Notes: generated by a model not told the origin, from the letters alone. Shown: positions 1 through 9,555, counted from the first letter of the stretch. The stretch is DNA of 64,000 nt from Spirosoma foliorum (GCF_014117325.1 NZ_CP059732.1:3051001-3115000); one strand, 5' to 3'. Program-made: numbers and translations.

Positions 1-146
1 TCCTGATTGAAGAAAAAGGGCAAAAAGTCACAGATATTTACCAGGATCTAGGATTCGAAGATTTATCGCATTTTTCATTTGCGTTTAAAAAGGAATTTGG
101 ATCAACAGCAACCGAGCTTTCTGAATCTGGCAATCTTCCACAATAG
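1..146 (+). CDS. AraC-family transcriptional regulator, C-terminal end (partial)
   Basis: The open frame enters from the left edge (first full codon at position 3) and stops at 144-146, leaving about 47 residues. It contains the second helix-turn-helix of an AraC-type DNA-binding domain: a 'DLGFEDLSHFSFAFKKEFG' stretch, the family's conserved G-F-x-(D/N)-x-S-x-F-x-x-x-F-K-K pattern. It closely resembles the end of the complete AraC gene at 11085-11891. No sensor domain is visible, so the inducer cannot be named. The last five codons and the stop lie inside a 27-bp perfect inverted repeat. Confidence 0.85.
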   Translation, partial: LIEEKGQKVTDIYQDLGFEDLSHFSFAFKKEFGSTATELSESGNLPQ

Positions 147-189
147 CCAAAGGCGACCGCTTGGTCGCCTTTGGCTATTGTGGAAGATT
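132..189. terminator. 27-bp perfect inverted repeat overlapping a stop codon
   Basis: The arms 132-158 and 163-189 are exact reverse complements around a 4-nt loop. The left arm includes the last codons and stop of the preceding AraC gene. No U-tract follows, so this is not a standard intrinsic terminator. It would form a very stable RNA hairpin at the 3' end and may act as a terminator or 3' protector. Confidence 0.7.
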
Positions 190-255
190 CAATGAAACCC
201 CTATAACCCACTAATTATTCGGGCGTAGCCATTGTTGGCCAAATTCACATCATAA

Positions 256-955
256 CTCATCGTTAGGTCATGCGCTACGTTTGAGGATATTACGCACTGG
301 GATACATATGGCTATGTGATTGTACGAAATGCAGTTTCTCGCAAGGATTGCGATCAAACCATTCAGCTGATCTGTGATTCCATTGATATTGACCGCTATA
401 AGTCCGAAACATGGTACCGGCCCAGCCCAATGCAACAGGGAATCATGGTTCAATTGTTTCAACATCCACTTTTGGCCAGGAACCGCTCGTCGATTCGTAT
501 CCGAAAAGCCTACGAACAGTTGCGGAATCGAACGGATTTGTGGGTATCTACCGACCGAGTCGGCTTTAATCCACCCGAAACAGAAAGCTGGCAATTTCCT
601 GGACCTAATCTACATTGGGATGTCAGCTTAACTCTCCCAATTCCGTTTGGGCTGCAGGGTCTGCTTTACTTGTCCGATACCCAGCCTAATCAGGGAGCCT
701 TTACCTTAGTGCCTGGATTCCAGCATCGAATCGCCGACTGGATTACCCAACTGCCTCCTCAGGCCAATCCCAGAACGCAGAACCTTCATGCTTTCGGCAC
801 TACGCCTATCGATCGCTGCCAATGCGGGTGACTTTATTATCTGGCATCAGGCTTTACCGCATGGTAGTTCTCCAAATAGGTCGAGAGAACCCCGGTTTGT
901 ACAATACATTAATTACGCTCCGTCCAACATTGAAGTAAATCCTGATTGGCAATAA
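256..955 (+). pseudogene. Phytanoyl-CoA dioxygenase (PhyH)-family protein, frameshifted and lacking a start
   Basis: This is a Fe(II)/2-oxoglutarate dioxygenase-like reading frame broken in two. The first part has the N-terminal PhyH pattern 'DTYGYVIVRNAVS' and the iron ligand motif H-W-D at 613-621. The frame then runs to a stop at 829-831. The missing C-terminus, including the distal His of 'LPHG' at 860-862 and a following Arg region, continues in the +2 frame to a stop at 953-955. The join falls on a tandem ATCG-ATCG at 808-815. Removing one 4-bp unit restores a single frame through the expected 'NAGDFIIWH' segment. Upstream, the frame is open from 256 with no ATG, and only an internal GTG at 316 lies inside the conserved region, so the 5' end also looks damaged. 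The substrate is unknown. Confidence 0.8.
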
Positions 956-1043
956 CCACTCTTACTAATAAATCTTCGATCGATAATAAGTATCTGAAAC
1001 GTTGATGACTTAGAACCTGCGCAAAAATCAGATTTTTAATAAC

Positions 1044-1112
1044 TTACCCCCACCCCCCTGAAGGGGGCTTATTCCCACGATGAACTAAGCCCCCTTCAGG
1101 GGGTGGGGGTAA
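1044..1112. repeat. GC-rich inverted repeat between convergent genes
   Basis: The arms 1044-1071 and 1086-1112 are reverse complements except for one extra base in a G run. They consist of a C-rich tract, then CTGAAGGGGG, then CTTA. The repeat lies between the broken dioxygenase and the convergent M61 gene and could stop transcription in both directions. The rest of 956-1226 shows no gene. Confidence 0.7.
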
Positions 1113-1226
1113 AATCGAGCCTGTTTTTGTAAAATTCAGGTAGCCACTTAAACATAGAAGCACAGGATTATTTACACTAAAAATGTAAAACCCTGTGCTT
1201 TGCGTGCCTCTCCGTTTAAAAACCAG

Positions 1227-3083
1227 CTACTTGATATACAACCACTTGTTGTAGAGTGCTTTTTGCTCTGCCGTCTGATTAGGTAGTGGCTCCAGACGAT
1301 AACTTACCAATGGGTTTTGAGTAAGCGTAACTGGAATTTCGCGAACAAACCCGCCCCGATTGACAAGTACTTTCAAGGTTTCACCCATCTTTCGGCCACT
1401 AATGACTCGAAGCAGATCATCACCCACCCGAACTTTATCGACCGAAATAATTTCATCGCCCACGTTTAGGCCATCGTTGTACGCTGCTGATCCGCGACGG
1501 ACGCTTGAAATGGTTGATTTTCCATTGGCAATCGTCGTGGCAGCGCCCAGAAAACCGTCTTGAACTTTACTGGCCAGATTCACTAACTGCATCCCAACGG
1601 GCGCAAAATAAGCATCGTAGTTAATGGGCTCAGCCGTGTTTACCCCGATGTTAAAGAAATCATCGAGCTTCCGCCCCGCCACTTGTTCAGCAGCCTGCCG
1701 GAATTCGTTGTCAGTGAACCCCCGCTTCTGTTTTTTGTAATATTCGTTATACAGGAGCCGCATCAAATCATCCATGTTGCGCTGACCACTGCTGCCCGCC
1801 AGTATGGCCAAATTCAGCAGCGTGCCTAAAACACTCCCTTTGCTATAATACGATATTTGGGTGTTGGCCGAGTTTTCATTAGGCCGGTAGCCCTTAATCC
1901 AGGCGTCCCAGCTTGACTCAGCCGCCGATTGTATGCGCGTACCAGGCTGATTTTCAATCTCGGTAATGCCACTGGCGACGAGGGTCAAATAGGCATCTGG
2001 TGTATGAAAACCCGCCCGACGCAAAATATACTCCTGATAGAACGACGTACAGCCTTCTGATAACCAAAGCATGTGCGTGTAGTTCTCATTCTCATAATCG
2101 AACGGTCCCAACGCTACGGGCCGGATACGCTTCACATTCCAGAGGTGAAAATACTCATGCGCTACCAGCGACAGGAATCGTTTATAATTGGCCTCAGTAG
2201 CATAGGCATTCCGCGTGGTTTCGAGCGTAGTCGAGTTGAGGTGTTCCAGGCCTCCTCCACCCGGCGGAATATGGTGAACAATAAAGGTGTAATGTTTGCA
2301 CGGATGCTCGCCCACTACGGTGGCGGCAGCCTCACAAACCCGCTTGTAATCTTCAGCCAGGCGCTTTTCGTTGTAGTCAACGTCGCCAAACATAGACACG
2401 GTATGTGGTATATCCGACGCGGTGAAGCTGAATGTTTTGTGGTTGCCGATCTCGATGGGTGAATCAACCAGCAAGTCAAAATCGGCAGCTTCGTAGGTAA
2501 AATCCTGACCAGCTACGGGTTCCAGAGCGGTAGCCACACTTTTCCAGGTTTTGTAAGGCTGCACAACCACTCGCAACGGAATGTTCTTTAGAGCGTCGTG
2601 GTACATAAATACACCAGCGGGCGTCACATAGCCATGATCAATGTCTACGAAACTCGTCCGGACGGTGAGTTCGTTGGCATATACTTTATACCGAATCGTC
2701 AGATTATCTTCGTTCGTGTATACTCGCCAGGCGTTTTTGCGAATCTTTTCACTTGAAATCTTCTTATCCCCTACAGAAGCCGTAAACCCATCTACGTTCT
2801 TGGCATATTCCCGAATCAGGTAAGATCCCGGTGTCCAGACGGGCATTTTGATATCGATGTACCCATTTTTCTTGGCATTTGTTGAAGCAGCTATATTTTT
2901 GAGCTGCATTTCTACCTCGAAATAATGCGTCTGAGGTTCGGGCATCGAAAGCACATAGGTCACGCTGGGTGATGCCGCCGGGAGCGTTTCGTCATCGGCA
3001 GGAAAGACGGTCGCAGTTGATGAAAATGGAGTAAAAAATGTCCAGACAGTAAGTAAATACAGAAGCCGGGCGTTTTTTTTCAT
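1227..3083 (-). CDS. M61-family metallopeptidase with PDZ domain
   Basis: Predicted secreted zinc aminopeptidase of the M61 (glycyl aminopeptidase) family, 618 residues from the chosen start. The ATG at 3083 is preferred over an upstream ATG at 3137 because it opens directly on a signal peptide ('MKKNARLLYLL...'). The longer form would place 18 charged residues before it. An N-terminal beta domain is followed by the zinc motif H-E-Y-F-H at residues 309-313, then the 'WLSEG' segment that supplies the third ligand Glu. A C-terminal PDZ domain contains 'GSAAYNDGLNVGDEIISVD'. This order (beta domain, catalytic domain, PDZ) is normal for the family. It probably trims peptides in the periplasm or outside the cell. 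It is divergent from the TPR gene, with a 196-bp gap. Confidence 0.93.
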   Translation of the reverse strand: MKKNARLLYLLTVWTFFTPFSSTATVFPADDETLPAASPSVTYVLSMPEPQTHYFEVEMQLKNIAASTNAKKNGYIDIKMPVWTPGSYLIREYAKNVDGFTASVGDKKISSEKIRKNAWRVYTNEDNLTIRYKVYANELTVRTSFVDIDHGYVTPAGVFMYHDALKNIPLRVVVQPYKTWKSVATALEPVAGQDFTYEAADFDLLVDSPIEIGNHKTFSFTASDIPHTVSMFGDVDYNEKRLAEDYKRVCEAAATVVGEHPCKHYTFIVHHIPPGGGGLEHLNSTTLETTRNAYATEANYKRFLSLVAHEYFHLWNVKRIRPVALGPFDYENENYTHMLWLSEGCTSFYQEYILRRAGFHTPDAYLTLVASGITEIENQPGTRIQSAAESSWDAWIKGYRPNENSANTQISYYSKGSVLGTLLNLAILAGSSGQRNMDDLMRLLYNEYYKKQKRGFTDNEFRQAAEQVAGRKLDDFFNIGVNTAEPINYDAYFAPVGMQLVNLASKVQDGFLGAATTIANGKSTISSVRRGSAAYNDGLNVGDEIISVDKVRVGDDLLRVISGRKMGETLKVLVNRGGFVREIPVTLTQNPLVSYRLEPLPNQTAEQKALYNKWLYIK

Positions 3084-3186
3084 ACGGAAACAGGAATACC
3101 TTCGTTTTTTGTCCAGAATTGACCTGATATTTGTCAATTACCAGCGAAACTACGACGCAATCTTCTCATATGGTAGTTTCGGGTTC

Positions 3187-3269
3187 AAAGTTTCAGGTTT
3201 CAACCGAACCGTCAAAGCGGTCTTCATCAACGGCAAACTTGAAATGATAAACCTGAAACCTGAAACTTT
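3187..3269. repeat. Inverted repeat in the M61/TPR divergent promoter gap
   Basis: The 14-bp arms 3187-3200 and 3256-3269 are perfect reverse complements, with related 'GAAACCTGAAAC' text repeated on both sides. It lies between two divergent starts (3083 and 3280), so it sits in the 5' leader of the TPR gene or in the promoter region. Confidence 0.6.
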
Positions 3270-3279
3270 TATTTTATTT

Positions 3280-6200
3280 ATGCCCTATTCAACCACCCAA
3301 TCAGGTCAACACCAATCGCACTGCCAGACTTCGTTTCGGTTGCTATTTTTTCTGACTATTGGGCTATTTACTTCAGTATCGACCTTAGCTCAACGAACAC
3401 AAAGCAACGCCGAACCCGACTACCATTATCGAAACGGGCTTGAACTTTTCGAAAGAGCTAACTATGCCGCTTCCCGCTACGAATTCCGCCAATACCTCGA
3501 ACCGCGCCGGGGTGATGGCTCGCAAACGTTACTCAATACGGGCGACCAAAATGCGGTTGAAGCCGAATATTACATCGCCCTAACCAGCCTCTACATCGAC
3601 GAGCCAGGCGCCGAGTTGCTTGTTGATCGGTTTGTTAAAAACCACAGCCAGCACCCCAAAGCGGGACAATTGTACGGTGATTTAGGTACGTATTACTATA
3701 ATCGTCAGGATTATACGAAAGCTATTGGTTTCCTGGAAAAAGCTGTTGATCAGGGGGGAAATAGCGCTCAGCAAACGACCTATAAATACCAGTTGGCTCT
3801 CTCCTATTACAGTACGCAGGATTTACAGCATGCGTTGCCGCTTTTAAACGAGGTCAAACTAGACCCTACCTCTACCGACGCTCCTGCGGCTTCGTATTAT
3901 GCCGGGGTAATCAACTTCCGCAACCGGAATTATAACGAAGCCGTTGCCGATTTCAAGCGGATTGAAACCAACCCAACCTATCAGAACCAGGTACCGAACT
4001 GGATTGCTCAGGCGCTCTATAAACAACAGCGATTTGATGACTTATTGGCCTACACCGAACCGCTACTCCGCCGGAATAATGGAGGTAGCCTGAACGAAGT
4101 AGCCTTATTTACAGCCGAAGTTTTTTACCAGCAAAACCAGTTTGCCCGAGCCATTCCGTATTACAAACAATACATTAATGCCGCAGGGGCCAAAGCACCT
4201 AGTGCCGTGAAGTTCCGTTATGGTCAATCGCTGTTCCGTACCGGTGCGTATAATGATGCGATTACCCAGCTTAAACCACTCGCAGGCGGGAAAGATACCA
4301 CTGCTCAATATGCAGCATATACATTAGGGGTCAGCTACTTACAGACACAAAACCCAACCTATGCGCTGACCGCCTTCGATCAGGCCGGACGATTATCGTT
4401 TAATCGTGAAATTCAGGAAGAAGCGAAATTCACGCACGCAAAACTCCAACTGGATCAAAACAACGGCGCCGACGCGGTAAAAGAATTGACGGCCTTTCTG
4501 AAGCAATATCCTGATAGTAAGTTTGAAAATGAAGCCAACGAATTGGTTGGGGAAGCCTATTATGCCTCTAATAACTACCCGGCTGCCATTGCTTACATTG
4601 AAGGGCTGAAACGCCGGACGTCTAAAATCAATGCGACCTACCAACGCTTAACGTACAATCAGGGCGTCAATGATTTCAACGCAGAACGCTATCCTCAGGC
4701 GGTAGCCAATCTGGATAAATCGCTGAAATTCCCGGTTGACAATAATCTGCAACAAGCCGCGCAATTCTGGAAAGCCGAATCGTATTCGGCAGGAAAGCAA
4801 TACGATACCGCCATCCCGCTTTATGCCAGCATCTCGAAATCAGGCTCAGGTGAGTACGCGACCAAGAGTTTGTATGCGCTCGGCTATGCGTATTACAACA
4901 AGAAAGATTACGCGCGTGCACTCCCCTACTTCCGCGATTTCGTCAGTCGTGGTGGCGCATCCGATGATCGGGCTCAGCTTCAGGATGCGACCATTCGGTT
5001 AGCCGACACTTATTTTTCGTCGAAGCAATACGAAAACGCTATGCGTTATTATGATCAGGCTATTGCGCAAAATGCTGCCGATAAAGATTATGCTGCTTAT
5101 CAGAAAGCCATGATCTTAAGCTATGTTGGCCGTGATTCTGAAGCCAAAGCCCAATTCGATCAGGTACAACGCCAGTTCCCGAACTCTCGTTTTGTCGATG
5201 AAGCGCTCTTACAAAAAGCGAATGTCGATTTCGAGAAAGGTGCTTATCAGACTGCAATTCAAGGTTATACGAAGTTAATTCAGGACAAGCCTAACAGCAC
5301 ACTCGTTCCAGCGGCTCTGTTAAAGCGGGCCATTGCTTATGGGAACATTCAACAATATGACCCTGCCGTTGCCGATTACAAACGCATTTTAGATAATTAC
5401 GGCAATTCGGAGCAGGCTCAAAGTGCGTTACTCGGTATTCAGAATACGCTTAATGATGCTGGTCGGCCCGAAGAGTTTTCTCAGGTACTGGGGCAGTATA
5501 AGAAAACCAATCCGGCTAGTACCGATGTGGAGCGGGTTCAATTCGAAAACGCCAAGAATATTTATGCCAACGAAAAGTATTCTCAGGCCATTCAGTCGCT
5601 ACTGTCGTTTATGCAGGAATACCCCAATAGCCCTAGCACAAATGAAGCCCGCTATTATCTGGCGGAATCGTATCGACAAACGAATGATCCTTCCAGCGCG
5701 CTGCGGTATTACAATTTAGTGGTGGCCGATAACAAATCAGATTACCTGGTTCGGGCGGCTACCCGTGCGGCTGAGTTAGAAGCGAAGCAGAAAAATTACC
5801 CACGTGCCATCCGGAATTATCAGATTATCATGAGCAAAGCCAATGGTAAAGCCGAACAGGTAGCGGCTCAGCTTGGCTTGATGGACACCTATTTCGCGTA
5901 TCCGAAACCTGACTCAGCCGCTGCTGTTGCGCGTGACGTTTTAACGGCAGGAAATGTCGTATCGGGAGCCCAGAACCGGGCACAACTGATGCTGGGTAAA
6001 GTGGCACAAGGTAAAGGGGATTACAAAACGGCTCAGGCTGATTTTGAAAAAACCATCGCACTTGCTAAAGATGTAAACGGAGCCGAAGCCCAATATCACC
6101 TCGGCGAGATTCTTTACAAGCAGAAAAAGTACAAGGAGTCGGTAGCTCTGCTGTTAAAATTCAACGAGCAGTTCAGCGATTTCGAATACTGGAAAGGCAA

Positions 6201-6351
6201 AGCGTTCATTCTGGTAGCTGATAACAACGTTGCCCTCGACGAGCCCGCCCAGGCCAAAGCCGTTCTGAATTCCATCATCGAAAACTCATCTGACGAAACC
6301 ATCGTTGCCGAAGCCAAACAAAAGCTCGCTACGCTGGAATCTAAAAATTAG
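3280..6351 (+). CDS. Large periplasmic tetratricopeptide-repeat protein
   Basis: A protein of about 1,023 residues made almost entirely of TPR-like helical pairs ('YYNRQDYTKAIGFLEKAV', 'YYNKKDYARALPYF' and many similar units). The ATG at 3280 is chosen because it begins a basic/hydrophobic signal peptide ending in 'LAQ'. The open frame extends to 3109 only through the inverted repeat. TPR arrays bind other proteins, and this one is probably an envelope scaffold or assembly factor. It is followed by an outer-membrane barrel and a HU/SPOR protein on the same strand, which suggests a shared role at the cell envelope. No enzyme domain is visible. Confidence 0.9.
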   Translation: MPYSTTQSGQHQSHCQTSFRLLFFLTIGLFTSVSTLAQRTQSNAEPDYHYRNGLELFERANYAASRYEFRQYLEPRRGDGSQTLLNTGDQNAVEAEYYIALTSLYIDEPGAELLVDRFVKNHSQHPKAGQLYGDLGTYYYNRQDYTKAIGFLEKAVDQGGNSAQQTTYKYQLALSYYSTQDLQHALPLLNEVKLDPTSTDAPAASYYAGVINFRNRNYNEAVADFKRIETNPTYQNQVPNWIAQALYKQQRFDDLLAYTEPLLRRNNGGSLNEVALFTAEVFYQQNQFARAIPYYKQYINAAGAKAPSAVKFRYGQSLFRTGAYNDAITQLKPLAGGKDTTAQYAAYTLGVSYLQTQNPTYALTAFDQAGRLSFNREIQEEAKFTHAKLQLDQNNGADAVKELTAFLKQYPDSKFENEANELVGEAYYASNNYPAAIAYIEGLKRRTSKINATYQRLTYNQGVNDFNAERYPQAVANLDKSLKFPVDNNLQQAAQFWKAESYSAGKQYDTAIPLYASISKSGSGEYATKSLYALGYAYYNKKDYARALPYFRDFVSRGGASDDRAQLQDATIRLADTYFSSKQYENAMRYYDQAIAQNAADKDYAAYQKAMILSYVGRDSEAKAQFDQVQRQFPNSRFVDEALLQKANVDFEKGAYQTAIQGYTKLIQDKPNSTLVPAALLKRAIAYGNIQQYDPAVADYKRILDNYGNSEQAQSALLGIQNTLNDAGRPEEFSQVLGQYKKTNPASTDVERVQFENAKNIYANEKYSQAIQSLLSFMQEYPNSPSTNEARYYLAESYRQTNDPSSALRYYNLVVADNKSDYLVRAATRAAELEAKQKNYPRAIRNYQIIMSKANGKAEQVAAQLGLMDTYFAYPKPDSAAAVARDVLTAGNVVSGAQNRAQLMLGKVAQGKGDYKTAQADFEKTIALAKDVNGAEAQYHLGEILYKQKKYKESVALLLKFNEQFSDFEYWKGKAFILVADNNVALDEPAQAKAVLNSIIENSSDETIVAEAKQKLATLESKN

Positions 6352-6482
6352 ATGTATGATGTATAATGTATGATGTATGATGTATAGTGTATGACGTACA
6401 AATTGCTCTTTGCTTTCGTATCTCCTACATCCCACATCCTATATCACACATCATACATCATATATCATACATCAAACGTATG
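6351..6482. repeat. ATGTATGATG-type imperfect inverted repeat
   Basis: Tandem-like copies of a TGTATGATG word occur on the left (6351-6400), and their reverse complement (CATACATCA) occurs on the right (6425-6482), giving a long imperfect hairpin. The repeat fills the gap after the TPR stop and reaches the start codon of the next gene at 6480. Confidence 0.7.
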
Positions 6483-8168
6483 ATTCATTCAACCCGCCCC
6501 TTACTCACCCTCTCTCTCCTTTCTCTGTCGGCAACGCTGTATGCACAACAGCCGAAGCCAACGCGTCCTGTGAAAGAAGGCGAAGTAGATAATCAGGAAA
6601 TTACGGTCGAAAAAAGCCGGAAGATTGAACTGCCTCCTGCTAACCGAATTTTCAATAAGATTCCATCCGTAAAGCCATCGGCTGAACAACGGAAACTAAC
6701 TTATGAGTTTGAAGACCGAAAACTAACCATCGGCGACCCTAAAATTACGCCAGGTGTGCTGAATCCTGCCCTTGGCCAGGCCGATGAAACGCCAGCCTAC
6801 AGCAATTACGTTAAGCTAGGAGCTGGAAATTACAGTTCATTTTTAGGGGAAGGTTTTGTAGGTATTAATGCGCTTTCGAATCTTGCCTTGGAGGGATCTG
6901 TTCGACATTTATCGTCTGGCCTTGGCCCCGTGGATGGCAAGAATTCAGCCCAAAGCGATACTCGTGTTCGGGTAACAGGAAAATACCTAACCGATGCATT
7001 CAAACTCCAGGCCGACCTAGGTTATGACCGGAATGCCTATAATTTTTACGGGTATAGTCGCGAATATGCGGCACAACCCACGTTCAGTCCTGATCTGATC
7101 AAACAACGGCTCAATACAATCAACTTCAAAATTGGCATTGAAAACGCGAATTCAGATAATACCATTGACTATTCGTTACGCACAGGCATCACCTCGCTGA
7201 GCGACCGGTTCAATGCGTCTGAAACGGATTGGGGAACCAACTTCAATGCGTCGCTCGGTATTACCGATAATGTATATGCACTTATAGCGGCCGATGCTTA
7301 TGTCACTCAACGAACAGACGGCTCAATACTTGATAACCGGAATCTGTTTCGGGTAAAGCCAACCTTTAAATACGCAACGTCTTTATTCACGGTAACGGCG
7401 GGTATCAATGCCGTGAACCAAACCGATCAGCGACAGGGTATCAACGACACGCGAGCGTTTCCAGTCATTGATGTAGATGTAGCTCCGGTGGGTAACATCC
7501 ATATTTTTGCCGGTGTCGACGGCGATATTAACCGAAATACCCTCCGCTCGTTACTCGGTGAGAATAAGTGGCTTGCCCCACAAGTTTTATTGGCTAACAC
7601 TGTTAAGTCCATTGATATTTACGGCGGTACGAAAGGAGCTTTAGGCGGAGGTTTTTCTTACGAGGGCAAAGTTTCCTACGCTCGCTACCGAAACTTCTCA
7701 ACCTTCAACAATAGCACGCCCGACTCAACAAAATTCTTTGTTCTCTATGATGGCGGCATCACGAATGTGTTGACAGTCTCGGGACAATTGGCATATGCCC
7801 AGAAAGACAAATTCCGTTCGACCCTTAAAGCAGACTTTTTCAATTACGGGCTTGATCGGCTCGAAGCAGCCTGGGGTCGTCCACGTACATCGGCCACCTG
7901 GACCAACTCATACATTCTGAATAAAAAACTATTTGTAACTGCCGACCTGTATTTTTATGAAGGCATTCAAAACAAGAACTTTACTTCCGGCATCACGTAC
8001 ACGCTGAAACCCATTTACGATGCTAACCTGAAAATTGACTATTTCCTTGGAAAACAGGTATCGGCATTTGTTGCGTTAAATAATATCTTTAGCCAGAATT
8101 ACCAGCGTTATTTGTATTATCAAACACAAGGTCTTAACTTTCTCGGAGGAATCAGTTATTCGTTCTAA
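6480..8168 (+). CDS. TonB-receptor-like outer-membrane beta-barrel protein
   Basis: A 562-residue protein. The ATG at 6480 is chosen because a clear signal peptide follows ('MIHSTRPLLTLSLLSLS', cleavage after LYA). The longer frame from 6387 only translates the repeat. The body alternates hydrophobic and polar residues with frequent aromatic girdle positions, and the last residue is Phe ('GGISYSF'), the usual signal for BamA insertion. No N-terminal plug or carboxypeptidase-like domain is evident, so it resembles the barrel part of TonB-dependent receptors rather than a full transporter. It lies between the TPR and HU/SPOR genes and probably works with them. Its ligand is unknown. Confidence 0.85.
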   Translation: MIHSTRPLLTLSLLSLSATLYAQQPKPTRPVKEGEVDNQEITVEKSRKIELPPANRIFNKIPSVKPSAEQRKLTYEFEDRKLTIGDPKITPGVLNPALGQADETPAYSNYVKLGAGNYSSFLGEGFVGINALSNLALEGSVRHLSSGLGPVDGKNSAQSDTRVRVTGKYLTDAFKLQADLGYDRNAYNFYGYSREYAAQPTFSPDLIKQRLNTINFKIGIENANSDNTIDYSLRTGITSLSDRFNASETDWGTNFNASLGITDNVYALIAADAYVTQRTDGSILDNRNLFRVKPTFKYATSLFTVTAGINAVNQTDQRQGINDTRAFPVIDVDVAPVGNIHIFAGVDGDINRNTLRSLLGENKWLAPQVLLANTVKSIDIYGGTKGALGGGFSYEGKVSYARYRNFSTFNNSTPDSTKFFVLYDGGITNVLTVSGQLAYAQKDKFRSTLKADFFNYGLDRLEAAWGRPRTSATWTNSYILNKKLFVTADLYFYEGIQNKNFTSGITYTLKPIYDANLKIDYFLGKQVSAFVALNNIFSQNYQRYLYYQTQGLNFLGGISYSF

Positions 8169-8188
8169 CCGCTCCACCGACGCACGCT

Positions 8189-9337
8189 ATGGCATCCGTA
8201 AACGATTATATTAAAAAGTTGCTGTATCAGTACGATTGCGTAGTCGTATCTGAGCTAGGGGCCTTTCTAACGCACTACCAATCAGCAAGTTTCACGGAAA
8301 CTTCTGGTCAGTATCTGCCCCCTCGCAAACGCGTTGCGTTCAACGAAGCACTTCGTTTCGACGATGGTATTCTGACCAACTATATTATGCTCCATGAGCC
8401 TGTCACTCGCGAAGGTGCGCAACGGTACGTGAGTTCATTTGTAGCTGAGTTACGACAACAAGTAGAAAAAACAGGACGATTTGAACTAGAAGGTATTGGC
8501 ACGTTTACCCATAATGATGAAAGTCGCCTACAGTTTTTACCAAGCCTTCGGCACAACTTTTTTGGTGAAGCGTATGGTATGAGTGCCCTATCGGTACAAG
8601 CGGTTAATCGTAAACCTCAACTTGAACCAGCGCTTGAAGCCGTACCTGTAACAGCCCTGGGTCCGGTTCTTTCTCAGGAAGAAGAAGTATCGCTAACTCC
8701 TTATCGTCCAGCTCGTCCTTACTGGCGCGTAGCGGCTATTGCCTTGCTGGTTGGCTCACTAGGGTTTATTAGCTATTTTTCCGTGATGCAGCCAGATCAG
8801 CCCTTTCAGAGTAGCCTCGATCCGGCCAATCTGTTCCGGGTTTCGGCTAATTTCTTCAAGGGTCCTGCGGACGCAAAAGAACCCGTAAAAGCTGCTGTTC
8901 TTCCCAAAGTCACTTCTACGCCAGTTACAGAGGTAAAACCAGCAGCCGTTACCCCAGTAAAACCTGTGGCTCCTGCCCCTACTGTAGCTGTAGCGACTGT
9001 TGTACCTACCGACGTTAAAGCGAAAGTTGAAGCCTCAACCGCTGCAAAAGCAAAAACTGTTGAAAAAGTTGCTGAGGTTGTCAGTAAGCCTGCTCGAACA
9101 GGACCACATTTTACGGTAATCGCCGGCGTGTTTTTAAGCAAACACAATGCGTTGAAACTACGTCGCCAATTACGCAAAGCAGGTTATGAAGATGCCTTTG
9201 TTATCATGCCAGCTCAGGATGAGAAAGAGTTATATAAAGTAGCAGCAGTAGGTTCTGCCGTTCGGGATGAAGCCGTTGCCAAGATGGCAGCTATCAATGA
9301 ACTGACTCAAGCTGAATCCTGGATTTTAAAGAATTAG
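8189..9337 (+). CDS. HU-CCDC81 and SPOR domain protein
   Basis: A 382-residue single-pass membrane protein. Residues 1-130 carry the paired HU/CCDC81-type domains found in Bacteroidota ('DYIKKLLYQYDCVVVSELG', 'LEGIGTF'). A transmembrane helix lies at about 179-200 ('VAAIALLVGSLGFISYFSVM'). A long Ala/Pro/Val/Lys linker follows, and a SPOR domain sits at about 305-382. SPOR domains bind denuded septal peptidoglycan, so the C-terminus should be periplasmic and the HU-like part cytoplasmic. It starts 20 bp after the barrel gene and ends at a strong terminator, so it is the last gene of the TPR-barrel-SPOR set. A link between DNA or cytoplasmic partners and the cell wall is plausible but inferred. 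Confidence 0.9.
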   Translation: MASVNDYIKKLLYQYDCVVVSELGAFLTHYQSASFTETSGQYLPPRKRVAFNEALRFDDGILTNYIMLHEPVTREGAQRYVSSFVAELRQQVEKTGRFELEGIGTFTHNDESRLQFLPSLRHNFFGEAYGMSALSVQAVNRKPQLEPALEAVPVTALGPVLSQEEEVSLTPYRPARPYWRVAAIALLVGSLGFISYFSVMQPDQPFQSSLDPANLFRVSANFFKGPADAKEPVKAAVLPKVTSTPVTEVKPAAVTPVKPVAPAPTVAVATVVPTDVKAKVEASTAAKAKTVEKVAEVVSKPARTGPHFTVIAGVFLSKHNALKLRRQLRKAGYEDAFVIMPAQDEKELYKVAAVGSAVRDEAVAKMAAINELTQAESWILKN

Positions 9338-9357
9338 AAACAGCATTTATACATAGC

Positions 9358-9389
9358 AAAAAAGACAACTCAAATGGGTTGTCTTTTTT
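9358..9389 (+). terminator. Rho-independent terminator after the HU/SPOR gene
   Basis: 12-bp arms 9358-9369 and 9378-9389 surround an 8-nt loop, and the right arm ends in six T. It begins 20 bp past the stop and is one of the few textbook terminators in the window. The rest of 9390-9555 shows no gene. Confidence 0.9.
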
Positions 9390-9555
9390 GTTATATAACT
9401 CTGATCTTCAGGATTGGCCTATAGTCATCACCGCAATAACGTATCAACAAGACCCCTCGCAATAAGGTCGCGGTCAAACAACCCCATTGAATGAATCCTG
9501 TCAATAATTATCTTTAGTCTTACTTTCCTTCATTCGCCCCAAGCAGACATAAGCC

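Noticed and set aside
316..831. Complete 171-residue dioxygenase from GTG 316
   Set aside because: The start lies inside the conserved N-terminal block, and the distal iron ligand is in another frame.
3109..3279. Longer N-terminus for the TPR protein
   Set aside because: It translates an inverted repeat, and a signal peptide begins only at 3280.
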